A stretch of DNA of 64,000 nucleotides from Cytobacillus pseudoceanisediminis (GCF_023516215.1 NZ_CP097349.1:1674001-1738000); one strand, 5' to 3'; shown: positions 18,547 through 30,717, numbered from the stretch's first letter. Numbers and translations: made by a program. Notes: generated by a model from the letters alone, not told the origin.

Positions 18547-18774
18547 ATGCACTATATGAATTATGGTTACTATATTCCATACAGAGATATAAAAAACGAA
18601 ACCTTAATGATGGTAAAGCCATTTGTGAATTATGGCTTAACAGAAGCAAAATTCACTTCAGTTTCCCATGCAATGACTGAGGTTGCAGCCATTGCGTACT
18701 TGCTGGGAAAAGGCTATAATCCGCAAACAGCATATAAACTGGTGGAATCCTGGGAGGTTAATGAATCATTTTAA
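18547..18774 (+). CDS. small hypothetical protein
   Basis: 75 residues from ATG 18547, which is preferred because GGGGGAGG lies about 10 nt upstream. Tyr-rich N-terminus (HYMNYGYYIPYR) followed by a helical C-terminal part (AMTEVAAIAYLLGKGYNP). No family recognised. Confidence 0.55.
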   Translation: MHYMNYGYYIPYRDIKNETLMMVKPFVNYGLTEAKFTSVSHAMTEVAAIAYLLGKGYNPQTAYKLVESWEVNESF

Positions 18775-18818
18775 ATTTAGCATACTGAACTGATTCAAAA
18801 TAACTGGTGATTTAAACT

Positions 18819-18865
18819 AAACATAAACCTTCGCTCAGGTATTTGCTGAGAGCAGGTTTATGTTT
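18819..18865. terminator. bidirectional terminator between converging genes
   Basis: AAACATAAACCT (18819-18830) pairs with AGGTTTATGTTT (18854-18865); the inner GCTCAG/GCTGAG arms extend it. T and A runs flank both sides. Confidence 0.8.
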
Positions 18866-18867
18866 TT

Positions 18868-20435
18868 TCAATTCCAAAAATCCATAATCCATTGTTTCAA
18901 ATCTACAATCCGCAGGTGCTCGATACTTTTATTGGTTCCTGTAACAATGATGGGGATTAGTGAATCATCTTTATGCATGGAGCCATGGGCACCGCCACCG
19001 GAATGTTCAGGTGAACTTTCACCAATGAATTCATACCCGGGTTTTGCGTCAACGACAAGAAATTCACCTTCCTGAGAATACATAGCTCCATATAGCCTTG
19101 CTAATCCATCAGGATAATCCCCATAATGAATATTCTTGTTCTTTAAGGTTAAATCGAGAATGGAGGTATTTCCTTTTATAGACCATGCTTGATTATAAAC
19201 ATCACGATAGGTTCCACCTGAATTAAAATCGAAGGAACCCTCATGATCCCCAGATATCACATGTATTAATTCTTTTTCCTTCCATGCAATCCAGGCAATC
19301 CTCTGATCTTTTTTTAACCTTTCGGCAATGTTTTTTACTGAAATACTTCCATTAATTTCATAGACATAAGCCATTCGTTCATTTGCTGTAATGACAATTT
19401 CATCTTCTTTTCTAGCAGGCTTGCCGAGCTTTAAAATCCTATATTCAGAAAGGATTTCTTTTAAATCGATTAAAGCTTCTTTTTCGATTCAATGACAGGT
19501 GATTGTTTACTGTCTCCAACAATAACCCAATTATAATTTTTAAGGGCATCCTCCCATTTCGGAAAACTATTCAAGACCTCCTGAAGATACTTATCAAGTT
19601 TTTCAATTCCTTTTATTGTTTTTGGCCCTTTCCTATGTACAGTAAAGTCATTTCCTGAAATATACAGGATTGTAAATTCAGGGATAATATTTTTTCCCAA
19701 AAGGTATTTTAATTCTTGAACCGCGAAGGCATCATTAAGTCCTAAACGATTCACAATGTGATTATTCTTTTTGTCCTGTTGAATAAATGTACCTAAAGAC
19801 AGCATTTTCGGCCCAGCAGTTTCGTATTCCCCAGGTAAATTACTCACTTTTGTTATCAACTTGGGTACTTTAAGGGTATGATGATAATTTCCCCGATAAA
19901 TAAATGCGTTAATGGATGCTGATTCCTTTTTAATTCTGTCCAGATCCTCATGGATGGTGCTTACATTTGGACTGAGGTCAACATTATTATATTGATGCAT
20001 GATACTTTCAGCAAATTGGGAAACCCCAATTTTCATTATTTCAAAAAGCCCATTTCCATAAGTGATGATTTGCTTCTTATCATTATTAAACCAAACGAGT
20101 CCAGGAATCTTAGTCTCATCCGGGTAAGCACCAGTTATTAAAGAACTGTCGATTGTAACCGACATGGTTGGATAGGAACTTACTACATTTTTACTATATT
20201 GTCCGTGTTTTAAAAAGAAGGCCAGAGCAGGAGCTTTTTTCTCTTGTATTGCTTTTTTTAAAGGCTCATCCATCAACGAATCGATAACAAGAAGTATAAC
20301 TTTAGGTGAAGACTGACTTTCTGTTTGAATAGCAGCTGCTTTCTTATCCTGTTCATTTGAATTTTGACCACTGCTGGCGCAGCCGAATAGGAGAATAGAA
20401 ATAGCTATTATACAAGGAAGCAAACGAATCAACAA
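18868..20435 (-). CDS. alkaline phosphatase superfamily phosphodiesterase lipoprotein, frame broken at T5 (19480-19484)
   Basis: Cell-surface lipoprotein (LLFGC, lipid Cys19) with a type I phosphodiesterase/nucleotide pyrophosphatase domain: metal Asp in LLVIDSL, nucleophile region SSYPTMSVT with the GAYPDE loop, late metal His in VISGDHEG (second frame) and GGGAHGS. Adding one base to the run at 19480-19484 joins SKKEALIDLKEIL and gives about 522 residues. TTG 20435 follows GCAGGTG. Substrate is unknown; members hydrolyse nucleotide or lipid phosphodiesters. Confidence 0.8.
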
Positions 20436-21173
<738 letters not shown>

Positions 21174-21311
21174 TTATTCACTATCCTGTGTAATATTAAA
21201 AAACATATCATCTTGTTCTTTATTATCCTTAATATTGCTTTTGTTTTTTTCCCCCATCTCTCCATCCGATTCATAACTCAATCCAAATGTTTTCTCCTGT
21301 TCTTTCTTCAT
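21174..21311 (-). CDS. small hydrophilic hypothetical protein
   Basis: 45 residues from ATG 21311, chosen because AAAGGAGCG lies just upstream. Very rich in Lys, Glu, Asp and Asn, likely disordered. Not recognised. Confidence 0.45.
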   Translation of the reverse strand: MKKEQEKTFGLSYESDGEMGEKNKSNIKDNKEQDDMFFNITQDSE

Positions 21312-21422
21312 TCTAATCGCTCCTTTGCTTTTATGATAAAATACAGCTTCTTTTACATTTGTTGCTGCGTTTAGAGCCATTTTTCACAAAACGGAACACA
21401 CGTTCCATCACGCGCATTTTTT

Positions 21423-21896
21423 TCATACTGGCTGCAATGCAGCACTTAAATATTTTCTGGGAGTTCCGTAATAAAGCAGCTTGCTGAACTCCGGGTAAAC
21501 GGATTCAAAATATATAAAGATTGGCGAATCGAGCAGCCAGGGATAATTGGTAAAAAAGCATCTATCTCCATAAACCATCGCTGTCAGCGCCAGATCCAAT
21601 TCTTTTTGGAAGATAAGAAACCTTATTTTTGCGTATTGCTGATCGAATTCTCCGCCGCTGATATACACCCTTCCGCTCAGAACATACTGCCCCATTTGGG
21701 GAATCCATTCAGCAAATGCTTCATCGCGGAACTTACGATTGACTGCATTAAAATCATAGCATTCACCTATCGCCAAAAATAATTCTCCTGTTGCATCTGA
21801 GTGTGTAAGTGTATATTTCCTGCTGTCTACGGGCCTGAATTCCGTCGCAGGAGGCAAATATTTAACCGACAGCTTAGATGGATTAAAATTACTCAT
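21423..21896 (-). CDS. staygreen-family protein
   Basis: 157 residues. The pattern KLSVKYLPPATEFRPVDSRKYTLTHSD...GELFLAIG...WIPQMGQYVLSGRVYISGG...FFTNYPWLLDSPIFIYFES matches the staygreen domain, known in plants as the magnesium dechelatase acting on chlorophyll a, and present in some Bacilli. ATG 21896 (MSNFNPSK) is preferred over the upstream ATG because it matches the domain start. The substrate in a non-photosynthetic bacterium is unknown. Confidence 0.78.
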   Translation of the reverse strand: MSNFNPSKLSVKYLPPATEFRPVDSRKYTLTHSDATGELFLAIGECYDFNAVNRKFRDEAFAEWIPQMGQYVLSGRVYISGGEFDQQYAKIRFLIFQKELDLALTAMVYGDRCFFTNYPWLLDSPIFIYFESVYPEFSKLLYYGTPRKYLSAALQPV

Positions 21897-21974
21897 AATA
21901 AGCGCCCCCATATACAAATTTCCATATGCCCAGTATATGGGGTGCTGAAAGAAACGTGACAAATGCCCATATCG

Positions 21975-22735
21975 TTAACGCTTGCGGGAATTCATTTTCA
22001 TCACTTTGGTGTCTTTTAACATCCATTTCCCTTCTTCATACAGCCAGAAAGATTCTACAAATGCGATTGTATCTGCATTATAAGCACCGCTAATTCTCTG
22101 AACTCCCAATAATCCGTTTTGTCCTTCAACAGGGATGATCTTCAGCGTGCTATAAGGGTTTACCATTAGTTCAGTAGGTTCACTTAGTTTTCCGTTTAAA
22201 TACAGACCAAGCCGTTCATATTCCTCGCTCCGGTCCCTTAAATCAAACGTATATGATTGTTTGGTGTCTTGAATGCTAATATTGGCTTTGTAGCCATTTT
22301 CGAATTGGCTATTGATCACTAAAGGGTCTGGAACTGCCAGTTCTGTTAACATGAAGTCCTTTAACGTATATAAATAAAAATTCGACAGACCGCCGCTTCC
22401 CCTGTTGGAATACTTATAAACATATCTTTAATGGAATCATGATTTAAATCCTCAAACTGTATTTGAGGTTCATAGCCTCCTGCAAGCTCTGCTTTATATA
22501 TTTTACCGTCTGAAGCCTTTATTTCGAGTGATATTTCCTTTAAAAAGGACGCGCCTTCCTCATAATAAACACCCTTAATATAGACGGTATCCGCCTTATT
22601 ATCACCTGTTACATCCACTTTATCTTTTGACACCGTTACAGCTCTTTGTTCTTCCTCACCAGCATATACACCTGTTATGGCGGATAGAGACATAAAAAAG
22701 AAAGCCGCAAACGCAAAAAGCAATTCTTTTTTCAT
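21975..22735 (-). CDS. secreted hypothetical protein with Asp-rich repeats, frame broken at C4 (22399-22402)
   Basis: N-terminal signal peptide (cleavage probably after VYAG), then two Asp-rich loops, DVTGDNKAD and DLNHDSIKD, resembling calcium-binding FG-GAP/EF-hand-like loops. Adding one base to the run at 22399-22402 joins FISIPTGGSGGLSNFYLYTLKD to the second half, giving about 253 residues. The C-terminal half is strand-rich. Probably a cell-wall or surface protein; no named family recalled. Confidence 0.65.
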
Positions 22736-22792
22736 TTACTAATCCTCCCTAATTTTTTATTATCTTGCCCATTTATGGAAATAACATGTAAA

Positions 22793-22830
22793 ATCACAAA
22801 AAACCTCCTATCCTAAGGATAAGAGGTTTT
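22793..22830 (-). terminator. Rho-independent terminator of alsT
   Basis: AAAACCTC (22800-22807) pairs with GAGGTTTT (22823-22830), with an inner TATCC/GGATA stem; a run of seven T follows on the minus strand. Confidence 0.85.
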
Positions 22831-22841
22831 GCAGAAATAAA

Positions 22842-24287
22842 TTATTTAGCTGCCTTCTTCTTTAATGCATTTTCCTTGGTTTCCCATGATTCAATCCCTT
22901 TTAGACCCGGAATAGAGTCAGCATAGAACACAGGATCTTTTCCTTCTTTTCTCTGTGCCTTATAGTCCTTGAGTGCAGCGAATGCAATTTTCCCGAGCAT
23001 GGTAATAGCAACCAGATTTATTAAAGCCATAATGCCCATAAATAAATCTGCAAGGCCCCAAACTGTTGCCAGGTCGACTAAAGCCCCAAAGATGACCATG
23101 CCGATAACGCTAATACGATAAATGAAAATTGCCAATGGGCTTTCCTTAATGAACTCAATGTTCGTTTCCCCATAATAGTAATTGCCGATAACAGAACTAA
23201 ATGCGAAAAGAAAGATTGACACAGCCACAAAAATAGGAGCCCATGTGCCAATATGAGATGACAATGCTGTTTGAGTTAATTGTATACCTGAAAGATCTGG
23301 TGATGTATAAGCTCCTGAAAGGATAATCATAAAGGCAGTCGCAGAACAAATTAAAATCGTATCTACAAATACACCTAAAGTTTGTATTAACCCCTGTTTA
23401 ACAGGGTGAGAAACAGCAGCCGTTGCAGCAGCGTTGGGTGCACTTCCCATTCCGGCTTCATTGGAGAATAAGCCCCTTTTAATACCCATCATGACAGCAG
23501 CGCCCATTGCCCCGCCAAAGGCCTGATCCATACCAAATGCGCCTTTAACAATCGTTGCAATAAGATTTGGTACTTCAGTTATATTCATAATTACTATTAC
23601 AATGGCAACAATTAAGTAAATGACCGCCATAATCGGAACAATAACTTGTGATACATAGGCTATTCTCTTAATTCCTCCAAAAATGATAATAGCCGTTAAG
23701 GCAGCAAGAATCAATCCAATTGTCATGCGGCTTGTGCCAAATGCTTCATTGAAAGCTAATGAAATGGTGTTGGACTGGACTGAGTTGAATACAAGTCCAA
23801 AACAGAAAGTGATGATAACAGCAAACAAAATGCCCATCCAGCGTTTATTAAGTCCTTTTTCCATATAATAAGCAGGACCGCCGCGAAAACCGTCTTTATC
23901 TTTGACCTTATAGATTTGTGCTAAAGTACTCTCCACAAAACTTGAGGCGGCGCCTAAAAAGGCAATGACCCACATCCAAAATACGGCACCTGGTCCGCCG
24001 GCCGCTATTGCTGTAGCAACGCCAGCCATGTTGCCGGTCCCTATCCTGGAAGCAGCACTGATTGTAAATGCCTGGAAAGATGAAATCCCTCTTTTTCCTT
24101 CTGCAGAAACCATGGTTTTATCGCCAAGTATCCGAATCATTTCTCCAAAATAACGGAATTGTACAAATTTGCTTTTTAGACTGAAATAGAGGCCTAAAAT
24201 GATAAGTACTGCAATTAAAATATAAGTCCAGACAATATCATTTAGAAAGCCGACAGCCGAATTTAAACCTTCTAAAAATAAATTCAT
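22842..24287 (-). CDS. alsT: sodium:alanine/glycine symporter (AGCS family)
   Basis: Sodium-coupled amino acid importer with about 10-11 membrane helices, 481 residues. The family signature is seen in SRIGTGNMAGVATAIAAGGPG and in GMGSAPNAAATAAV. In B. subtilis alsT lies next to parE-parC as here, which supports the assignment; newer work on AlsT points to glutamine transport, so substrate is open. Confidence 0.92.
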   Translation of the reverse strand: MNLFLEGLNSAVGFLNDIVWTYILIAVLIILGLYFSLKSKFVQFRYFGEMIRILGDKTMVSAEGKRGISSFQAFTISAASRIGTGNMAGVATAIAAGGPGAVFWMWVIAFLGAASSFVESTLAQIYKVKDKDGFRGGPAYYMEKGLNKRWMGILFAVIITFCFGLVFNSVQSNTISLAFNEAFGTSRMTIGLILAALTAIIIFGGIKRIAYVSQVIVPIMAVIYLIVAIVIVIMNITEVPNLIATIVKGAFGMDQAFGGAMGAAVMMGIKRGLFSNEAGMGSAPNAAATAAVSHPVKQGLIQTLGVFVDTILICSATAFMIILSGAYTSPDLSGIQLTQTALSSHIGTWAPIFVAVSIFLFAFSSVIGNYYYGETNIEFIKESPLAIFIYRISVIGMVIFGALVDLATVWGLADLFMGIMALINLVAITMLGKIAFAALKDYKAQRKEGKDPVFYADSIPGLKGIESWETKENALKKKAAK

Positions 24288-24521
24288 TCATTTCCCCCTG
24301 TTTCTTAATTTACGGCATTTATTATCTCACAAAAATAACACCTCTTCTAATCTATCAAAAGAATTTTTAATAGACAAGACGTATATTCATTCCAATGCCT
24401 TAAAAAACACAATAAAATCTTGTTTTAAAAGAAAAATGCCAAAATTTATATTCCCTTGTAATCGGTTCTTTAAACGTTTTCAAATAATATTTTATTCGTT
24501 ATTTATGCAAAAATATAAAAT

Positions 24522-24550
24522 GAATCCCCCTGTCATTATCAGGGGGATTC
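24522..24550. terminator. terminator after parC
   Basis: Perfect 11-bp stem GAATCCCCCTG (24522-24532) with CAGGGGGATTC (24540-24550), just past the parC stop. Confidence 0.85.
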
Positions 24551-24557
24551 AAAAGGA

Positions 24558-27008
24558 TTATTCGGCAGGGGCATCTGAATCATTTTTAGGTTCTTCAGCC
24601 CTCCAGATGCATTTTGCTTTACCGCTTTCGGATTCGTCAATGATGAACGATCCATTGGAATATCTGTCATTAAAGCGGATAGATGAAACATTAACTGCTT
24701 CAATATGGCCTTTTTCCGTTTCAATGTATAATTCATGTTTGCTTCTGACAATCACACACCCAACAATACGGTGAGGGTTAGATTTCAATTCACGAAGCAT
24801 CACTACACCGCGCTTGGCACGGGAAGTCCGTTCAAATTCGCTCAGCTTCATTTTTTTAATAGATCCTCGCTGTGTAACAATCACGACAGACTGCTCTTTC
24901 TGATCCTCAATTAGCTGAGCACCTGCGACAAAATCGCCGTCTTTAAGGTTAATTCCTTTAACGCCTGCTGCCCGGGCACCAACGATACTTACTTCCTCTT
25001 CATGGAACCAGAGGCCGAATCCCTGGTGAGTGGCAAGGAATATTTCCTTCGTGCCATCTGTTAAATAAACGTCAAGAACTTCATCAGTGCCTTTTACATT
25101 AACTGCCACAAGCGGCTTGGAATATCTTTGAGCTTTATAAGCTTTTAGCTCGGTTTTCTTTACCATTCCATTTTTCGTCATAAAGAGCAGGTATTCTTCC
25201 GTTTCAAAATCTTTAACTGGAATAGCCCGGACAATCGATTCATTCCGGTCGATCGGTATGATATTGGCAATATGCTGTCCAAGGTCCTTCCAGCGGATAT
25301 CCGGCAGCTGATGTACTGGACAGTATAAATAGTTTCCTTTATTCGTAAACACAAGGAGAACATCGGTCGTATTCATATCAAGCTTTGCAATCAGCCTGTC
25401 TGAATCCTTCATGCCAAAATCCTGTCCGTTTGAGGCGGCAAACGACCTCTGGCTTGTGCGCTTGACATAGCCTTCCTTTGTTACCGTTACAATCACATCT
25501 TCACTGGCTACCAGAACTTCAAGATTGATCTTGATTTCTTCGATCTCCGCTTCAATTCTCGTACGGCGTTCATCGGCAAAACGCTTTTTGACATCTCTTA
25601 GCTCTTTTTTTATAACAGAGAATAGCTTCTTCTCACTTTCCAAAATGGATTTCAGTTCGCCGATTAGCTTAGCAAGATCCTCAGCTTCTGCTCTTAAGGC
25701 AGTAATGTCTGTATTGGTTAAGCGATAAAGCTGGAGGGAAACAATTGCTTCAGCCTGAGGTTCAGTGAACTCAAACTTTGCAATCAGATTATCTTTTGCA
25801 TCCCGCTTATCTTTAGATGCCCGGATTGTAGTAATCACTTCATCCAGGATGGAAAGAGCCTTCATCAGGCCTTCAACGATATGCTGACGCGCCTCAGCCT
25901 TTTGCAGTTCAAACTGAGATCTGCGTGTAACAACTTCTTTACGATGGCCGATATAGGCATCCAGAAGCTCTCTTAAACCCATTAATTTCGGGTGACGATT
26001 GTGGATAGCAACCATATTGAAGTTATAAGGGATCTGCAAATCACTGTTTTTGTACAGATAATGAAGGACGCCTTCAGGATCTGCATCCTTTTTTAACTCA
26101 ATCACAATCCGAAGGCCTGTCCGGTCCGTTTCATCACGGACTTCGGCGATGCCTTCGACTTTCCGGTCCAGTCGGAATTCATCAATCTTCTTTACCAGAT
26201 TGGCTTTATTCACTTCATAAGGAATTTCAGTTATGACAATTTGCTTTTTGCCTCCGCGCAAATCTTCGAATTCGGCCTTTCCGCGGACAATAATTTTTCC
26301 TCTTCCTGTTTCATAAGCTTTTTTAATTCCATCGACTCCCTGGATGATGCCTCCAGTAGGGAAATCAGGTCCTTTAATATGCTCCATCAGATCATCGATA
26401 GAACAATCCGGCTTATCCATCCGTAAAATAACCCCATCAATAATTTCATTTAAATGATGAGGCGGAATATCCGTTGCATATCCAGCAGAAATACCTGTTG
26501 AGCCATTGACTAGCAAATTCGGATAGACAGCGGGCAAAACGGTTGGCTCACTGGAAGTATCATCAAAGTTCGGGATAAATTCAACGGTTCTTTTCTCAAT
26601 ATCTCTCAGCAATTCGGAAGAAAGGGCCGATAATCGTGCCTCTGTATAACGCATGGCTGCCGGAGGATCTCCATCGATGCTCCCATTATTGCCGTGCATT
26701 TCAACAAGAAGGTTTCGAACCTTCCAATCCTGGCTCATCCGCACCATGGCGTCATATACAGAAGTATCGCCATGCGGATGATAATTGCCGATTACATTTC
26801 CGACTGTTTTAGCAGACTTTCTAAAGCCCTTTTCGTGTGTATTGCCTTCTACATGCATGGCATAAAGGATCCGTCTTTGAACAGGCTTTAATCCATCACG
26901 AGCATCGGGAAGGGCACGATCCTGAATAATATATTTACTATAACGCCCAAAGCGGTCGCCTAATACATCTTCAAGAGGAAGGTCCCGGAATTTTTCAGCA
27001 GAACTCAT
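24558..27008 (-). CDS. parC: DNA topoisomerase IV subunit A
   Basis: Breaks and rejoins DNA to decatenate daughter chromosomes, with ParE. 816 residues. The N-terminus has [20 protein letters not shown]; the quinolone-determining region reads [17 protein letters not shown], with the catalytic Tyr in [11 protein letters not shown]. The C-terminal beta-pinwheel follows. Thr-Ser (instead of Ser-Ser in many GrlA) occupies the QRDR Ser80 area, DTSVYDA: a natural variant. ATG overlaps the parE stop (ATGA), so translation is coupled. Confidence 0.96.
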   Translation of the reverse strand: MSSAEKFRDLPLEDVLGDRFGRYSKYIIQDRALPDARDGLKPVQRRILYAMHVEGNTHEKGFRKSAKTVGNVIGNYHPHGDTSVYDAMVRMSQDWKVRNLLVEMHGNNGSIDGDPPAAMRYTEARLSALSSELLRDIEKRTVEFIPNFDDTSSEPTVLPAVYPNLLVNGSTGISAGYATDIPPHHLNEIIDGVILRMDKPDCSIDDLMEHIKGPDFPTGGIIQGVDGIKKAYETGRGKIIVRGKAEFEDLRGGKKQIVITEIPYEVNKANLVKKIDEFRLDRKVEGIAEVRDETDRTGLRIVIELKKDADPEGVLHYLYKNSDLQIPYNFNMVAIHNRHPKLMGLRELLDAYIGHRKEVVTRRSQFELQKAEARQHIVEGLMKALSILDEVITTIRASKDKRDAKDNLIAKFEFTEPQAEAIVSLQLYRLTNTDITALRAEAEDLAKLIGELKSILESEKKLFSVIKKELRDVKKRFADERRTRIEAEIEEIKINLEVLVASEDVIVTVTKEGYVKRTSQRSFAASNGQDFGMKDSDRLIAKLDMNTTDVLLVFTNKGNYLYCPVHQLPDIRWKDLGQHIANIIPIDRNESIVRAIPVKDFETEEYLLFMTKNGMVKKTELKAYKAQRYSKPLVAVNVKGTDEVLDVYLTDGTKEIFLATHQGFGLWFHEEEVSIVGARAAGVKGINLKDGDFVAGAQLIEDQKEQSVVIVTQRGSIKKMKLSEFERTSRAKRGVVMLRELKSNPHRIVGCVIVRSKHELYIETEKGHIEAVNVSSIRFNDRYSNGSFIIDESESGKAKCIWRAEEPKNDSDAPAE

Positions 27009-28987
27009 GATTCATCACCCTCCTCCTCTAGCACTGAAATATTCTCATTTTCAAGTATGCTTCCATCTTCTTCAAGGCCGAATGCCACATTGGACTCGAT
27101 CCATTTGCGGCGCGGTTCAACCTTATCACCCATCAATGTGGTCACACGGCGTTCAGCTCTTGCTGCATCATCAATCTTAACGCGGATCAGTGTGCGCGAC
27201 TCTGGATCCATAGTCGTCTCCCATAGCTGATCGGCGTTCATTTCGCCAAGACCTTTATAGCGCTGAAGCATATATCCCTTACCCACTTTTTTAATGGTAT
27301 CCTGAAGATCATCATCACTCCATGCATACTCAATCACTTCTTTTTTGCCTGAACCTTTGCTGACTTTGTATAAAGGAGGCAGCGCAATGAATACCTTGCC
27401 CGCTTCAAGCAGCGGTTTCATATACCTGTAAAAGAAAGTAAGCAAAAGCACCTGGATATGTGCTCCATCGGTATCGGCATCTGTCATGATGATTACTTTA
27501 TCATAGTTGACATCTTCCAGATTAAAATCTGAGCCAACGCCTGCTCCGACTGCATGGATAATGGTATTGATTTCTTCATTTTTAAAGATATCCTGGAGCT
27601 TTGCTTTTTCCGTGTTGATTACTTTACCTCTAAGCGGGAGAACAGCCTGGAAGCGCCTGTCCCTGCCCTGTTTAGCAGATCCCCCGGCAGAATCGCCCTC
27701 AACCAGGTACAATTCGTTTCTTTGCGGGTTGCGCGACTGTGCTGGTGTAAGTTTTCCTGAAAGCATGGCTTCAGATTTTTTCCGCTTCTTCCCGCTTCTT
27801 GCTTCCTCACGTGCTTTGCGGGCTGCTTCTCTCGCCTGGAAAGCTTTTATCGCTTTTTTAATTAATAGAGAGCTTGTCTCAGGGTTTTCTTCAAGGAAAT
27901 AAGACAAATGCTCGGAAACAACTGAATCAACAGCCGACCGTGCTTCACTGGTCCCCAGTTTGCCTTTCGTCTGGCCCTCAAACTGCAAAAGCTCCTCCGG
28001 AACACGAACAGAGACGATAGCCGTGAATCCTTCCCGCAGATCCGCTCCATCCAGGTTTTTATCTTTTTCCTTCAGAAGATTCACTTTGCGGGCATATTCA
28101 TTAAAAGCCCTTGTCATCGCTGTTTTGGACCCAGCCTCATGCGTACCGCCGTCTTTTGTGCGGACGTTGTTAACAAACGAAAGGACATTTTCCGAATATC
28201 CATCATTGAATTGAAAAGCAAAATCCACTTCAATTCCATTGCTCTCGCCTTCAAAGCTTACTACAGGGTGAAGAATATCCTTTTCTTCATTTAAATATTC
28301 AACAAATGCTTCTATGCCATTTTCATAGTGAAAAACGTCATGAAAGTCATTACGTTCATCTATGATTTCTATTTTCATTCCTTTTAGAAGGAATGCAGAC
28401 TCACGAAGCCGCTCGCAGAGTGTTTCGTAATTATACGTGGTAGTCGAAAAAATCGACGGATCTGGCTTAAAGTGGATGGTAGTTCCTGATTGATTTGTCT
28501 TGCCCACTTTTTCGAGCGTTGTAACCGGCTTTCCGCCCAGCTCGAAACGCTGTTCATACACAAAGCCATCACGTTTAATTTTAACAACAAGCCACTCTGA
28601 GAGGGCGTTGACTACGGATGCACCAACACCATGCAGCCCGCCGCTTGTCTTATAGCCTCCCTGGCCAAACTTTCCCCCTGCATGAAGGACAGTTAATATG
28701 ACTTCTGGAGTCGGCTTGCCCATTCTGTGCATACCTGTAGGCATACCGCGTCCTTTATCTTGAACACTAATTGAATTATCTTTATGTATTTTGACAATGA
28801 TATGATCCCCGTAACCTGCCAGCGCTTCATCGACAGCGTTATCGACAATCTCATATACAAGATGGTGCAAACCCCTTGCATCCGTACTTCCAATGTACAT
28901 CCCAGGGCGTTTTCTAACAGCTTCAAGCCCTTCGAGTACCTGTATGGCATCATCATTGTAGTCAAAAGCTTCCTGATTTCTTGCCAC
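27005..28987 (-). CDS. parE: DNA topoisomerase IV subunit B
   Basis: ATPase subunit, about 660 residues. GHKL motifs [38 protein letters not shown] motifs [12 protein letters not shown] and [14 protein letters not shown] 28987 ([16 protein letters not shown]) is preferred: AAAGGGG lies 7 nt upstream and the N-terminus then aligns with B. subtilis ParE. A LexA-type box precedes the gene. Confidence 0.95.
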   Translation of the reverse strand: MARNQEAFDYNDDAIQVLEGLEAVRKRPGMYIGSTDARGLHHLVYEIVDNAVDEALAGYGDHIIVKIHKDNSISVQDKGRGMPTGMHRMGKPTPEVILTVLHAGGKFGQGGYKTSGGLHGVGASVVNALSEWLVVKIKRDGFVYEQRFELGGKPVTTLEKVGKTNQSGTTIHFKPDPSIFSTTTYNYETLCERLRESAFLLKGMKIEIIDERNDFHDVFHYENGIEAFVEYLNEEKDILHPVVSFEGESNGIEVDFAFQFNDGYSENVLSFVNNVRTKDGGTHEAGSKTAMTRAFNEYARKVNLLKEKDKNLDGADLREGFTAIVSVRVPEELLQFEGQTKGKLGTSEARSAVDSVVSEHLSYFLEENPETSSLLIKKAIKAFQAREAARKAREEARSGKKRKKSEAMLSGKLTPAQSRNPQRNELYLVEGDSAGGSAKQGRDRRFQAVLPLRGKVINTEKAKLQDIFKNEEINTIIHAVGAGVGSDFNLEDVNYDKVIIMTDADTDGAHIQVLLLTFFYRYMKPLLEAGKVFIALPPLYKVSKGSGKKEVIEYAWSDDDLQDTIKKVGKGYMLQRYKGLGEMNADQLWETTMDPESRTLIRVKIDDAARAERRVTTLMGDKVEPRRKWIESNVAFGLEEDGSILENENISVLEEEGDES

Positions 28988-29099
28988 GAACATACCCCTT
29001 TCATTTCCTGCAAAAACACATGCCGTCAAAATCTCGGCACTAAGAACACCCGTATGAGAATTCGGCTTTTAAGTCCATTTCCTTTGATATCCCAAGGCT

Positions 29100-29113
29100 A
29101 GAACAGATGTTCT
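29100..29113 (-). promoter_or_regulatory. LexA (SOS) box upstream of parE-parC
   Basis: AGAACAGATGTTCT fits the Bacillus LexA pattern CGAACRNRYGTTYC except at the outer bases. On the minus strand it lies about 12 nt after a TAAAAT -10 element, placed to block transcription. Confidence 0.65.
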
Positions 29114-29269
29114 GTATTCATATTTTACCATATAATTTAGGATGGTCTATGCTTTATTTTATCTATTTATTTGGTTTTGGCAAATAAGATCTTGGGATTT
29201 AAAAGATTTATCCTGATTATTTCCGTTACACAAACCCTTTATTTACAGGGATTCTATAAAAAATAAAAA

Positions 29270-29293
29270 ACATGAGATCTTAAGCAGACCTCA
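29270..29293 (-). terminator. Rho-independent terminator of the CoA-binding protein gene
   Basis: ATGAGGTCT/AGATCTCAT-type stem with one mismatch, followed on the minus strand by a T-rich tract. Confidence 0.7.
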
Positions 29294-29301
29294 TGCTGAG
29301 T

Positions 29302-29715
29302 TTACTTCGTTAGTGCGTGTTCAACTTTAATGCAGCGGTCCATGATGACAGTGCAGCCTTTTTCTTTTAGAAAATCATATGCTTCCTGGTTTGCCACTCC
29401 AAGCTGAGCCCAGAAGATATCAGCATCTATTTCGGCAAACTCCCGAGCAATTTCCGGAAGAAACTCTGAACGCCTGAATACATTGACGATATCTACATGC
29501 CCCTCGATCTCTTTAAGACTTGCTACAGCCTTTACACCAAGTACCTCATCAACAGCGGGATTAACCGGGATAATTTCATAGCCGGCTTTTTGCATCGCCT
29601 CTGACACCATATAGGATGTGCGTTCAGGATTTCCGCTTAACCCCACAACAGCAATCCGCTTTGCCTTTTTTAATAGAACACCGATTTGGTCCCTGCTTGG
29701 ATTTTCAATAGCCAT
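29302..29715 (-). CDS. yneT: CoA-binding (YneT/YccU-type Rossmann) protein
   Basis: 137 residues, a single CoA-binding Rossmann domain: IAVVGLSGNPERTSYMVS, then IIPVNP and DIVNVFRRSEFLPEI, and a Cys-rich end GCTVIMDRCIKVEH. The family lacks a catalytic domain; function unknown. Position next to parE matches yneT in B. subtilis. Confidence 0.85.
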   Translation of the reverse strand: MAIENPSRDQIGVLLKKAKRIAVVGLSGNPERTSYMVSEAMQKAGYEIIPVNPAVDEVLGVKAVASLKEIEGHVDIVNVFRRSEFLPEIAREFAEIDADIFWAQLGVANQEAYDFLKEKGCTVIMDRCIKVEHALTK

Positions 29716-29786
29716 TTTGTTCCCTCCAATTTTTCTGGTTAATTATATTTTACCTAAAATCTTAAAAGCGCACTAACTTATTGCTC

Positions 29787-30647
29787 TTATTCCCAAATAT
29801 ACAGCTTATAAAAACTCAATGACCTTTCAACTTTAAATCCTGCTTTTTTATAAAGAGACAGGGCTTTCTGGTTGGTTGTTCCCACACAAAGCTTAATGCT
29901 TGCGGCTCCAGCATTCACAAAAAGGTCATGAACCGCCATATCAAGCAATTTTCGTCCAATGCCCTTCTTGCGTTTACAGAATTTCACACCAATGAATTCA
30001 ATGCTTCCTTCTTTTTCATCACGATTGTATTCTGCATATAAATAGCCATTTAATCCATCCGCATCACCAGATGTATAAACTTTGTGTTCGTCACTCAATC
30101 TTCCGATAATCTCTTTTCCTGAATAATATGTATGGGGAAACAATGTATCATGCAAATGGATAAACTCGCTATGGCTGTGAGGCGGCAATAAACTGATATC
30201 TCTTAATTCATTACTGGGATTTCCTTTCAGTTCCATGTATGTCTGAGCAGATTGCGGCTTGAATCCGTTACTTAAAGCAAATTCGGCAGCAGTATGGTTG
30301 GCTGTATCCGCAAACAGAAAGTAAGAATGCAGGTTTCCTTCAAAATAATGAAGTGCTTTTTCCCATAAAAGTCTCATAAATTCAAATTCCTGAACAAAAG
30401 GACCCCATAATTCTGCTGTCCCTTTATTAAGATCAGCATCTACTCCCAGAAAACCTGCAATTGCGCCATCCTTCCAGACAATAAATGCAGCTGATTCGGC
30501 ATCACTATTCATTTCTTCCAGACTATGAAGAATATCGTTTTGGCTGGTACCCAAATACCCTATATGACACTGGCGCAGAGAGTTCATTCCTGCAATAAAC
30601 TCGGATGCCTGCACTAGATTTGCATGATCCAAAATGCCGGCTTTCAC
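29787..30647 (-). CDS. GNAT acetyltransferase, two-domain
   Basis: 286 residues with two GNAT-like halves. The C-terminal half has the acetyl-CoA loop FCKRKKGIGRKLLDMAV and the terminal NQKALSLYKKAGFKVERSLSFY. The N-terminal half keeps the fold pattern (NHTAAEFALSNGFKPQ) but lacks a clear Q/RxxGxG/A loop. Substrate unknown. It begins the stretch inserted between yneT and plsY relative to B. subtilis. Confidence 0.8.
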   Translation of the reverse strand: MKAGILDHANLVQASEFIAGMNSLRQCHIGYLGTSQNDILHSLEEMNSDAESAAFIVWKDGAIAGFLGVDADLNKGTAELWGPFVQEFEFMRLLWEKALHYFEGNLHSYFLFADTANHTAAEFALSNGFKPQSAQTYMELKGNPSNELRDISLLPPHSHSEFIHLHDTLFPHTYYSGKEIIGRLSDEHKVYTSGDADGLNGYLYAEYNRDEKEGSIEFIGVKFCKRKKGIGRKLLDMAVHDLFVNAGAASIKLCVGTTNQKALSLYKKAGFKVERSLSFYKLYIWE

Positions 30648-30678
30648 ATCATCACTCCTCTTTACTATATTTTACCAT

Positions 30679-30707
30679 AAAAAAAACGGCTGATTTGCTT
30701 TCAGCCG
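30679..30707 (-). terminator. Rho-independent terminator of the BMC/purine gene set
   Basis: CGGCTGA (30687-30693) with TCAGCCG (30701-30707), then T8 on the minus strand, 11 nt beyond the amidohydrolase stop. Confidence 0.88.
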
Positions 30708-30717
30708 AATTAGAAGA

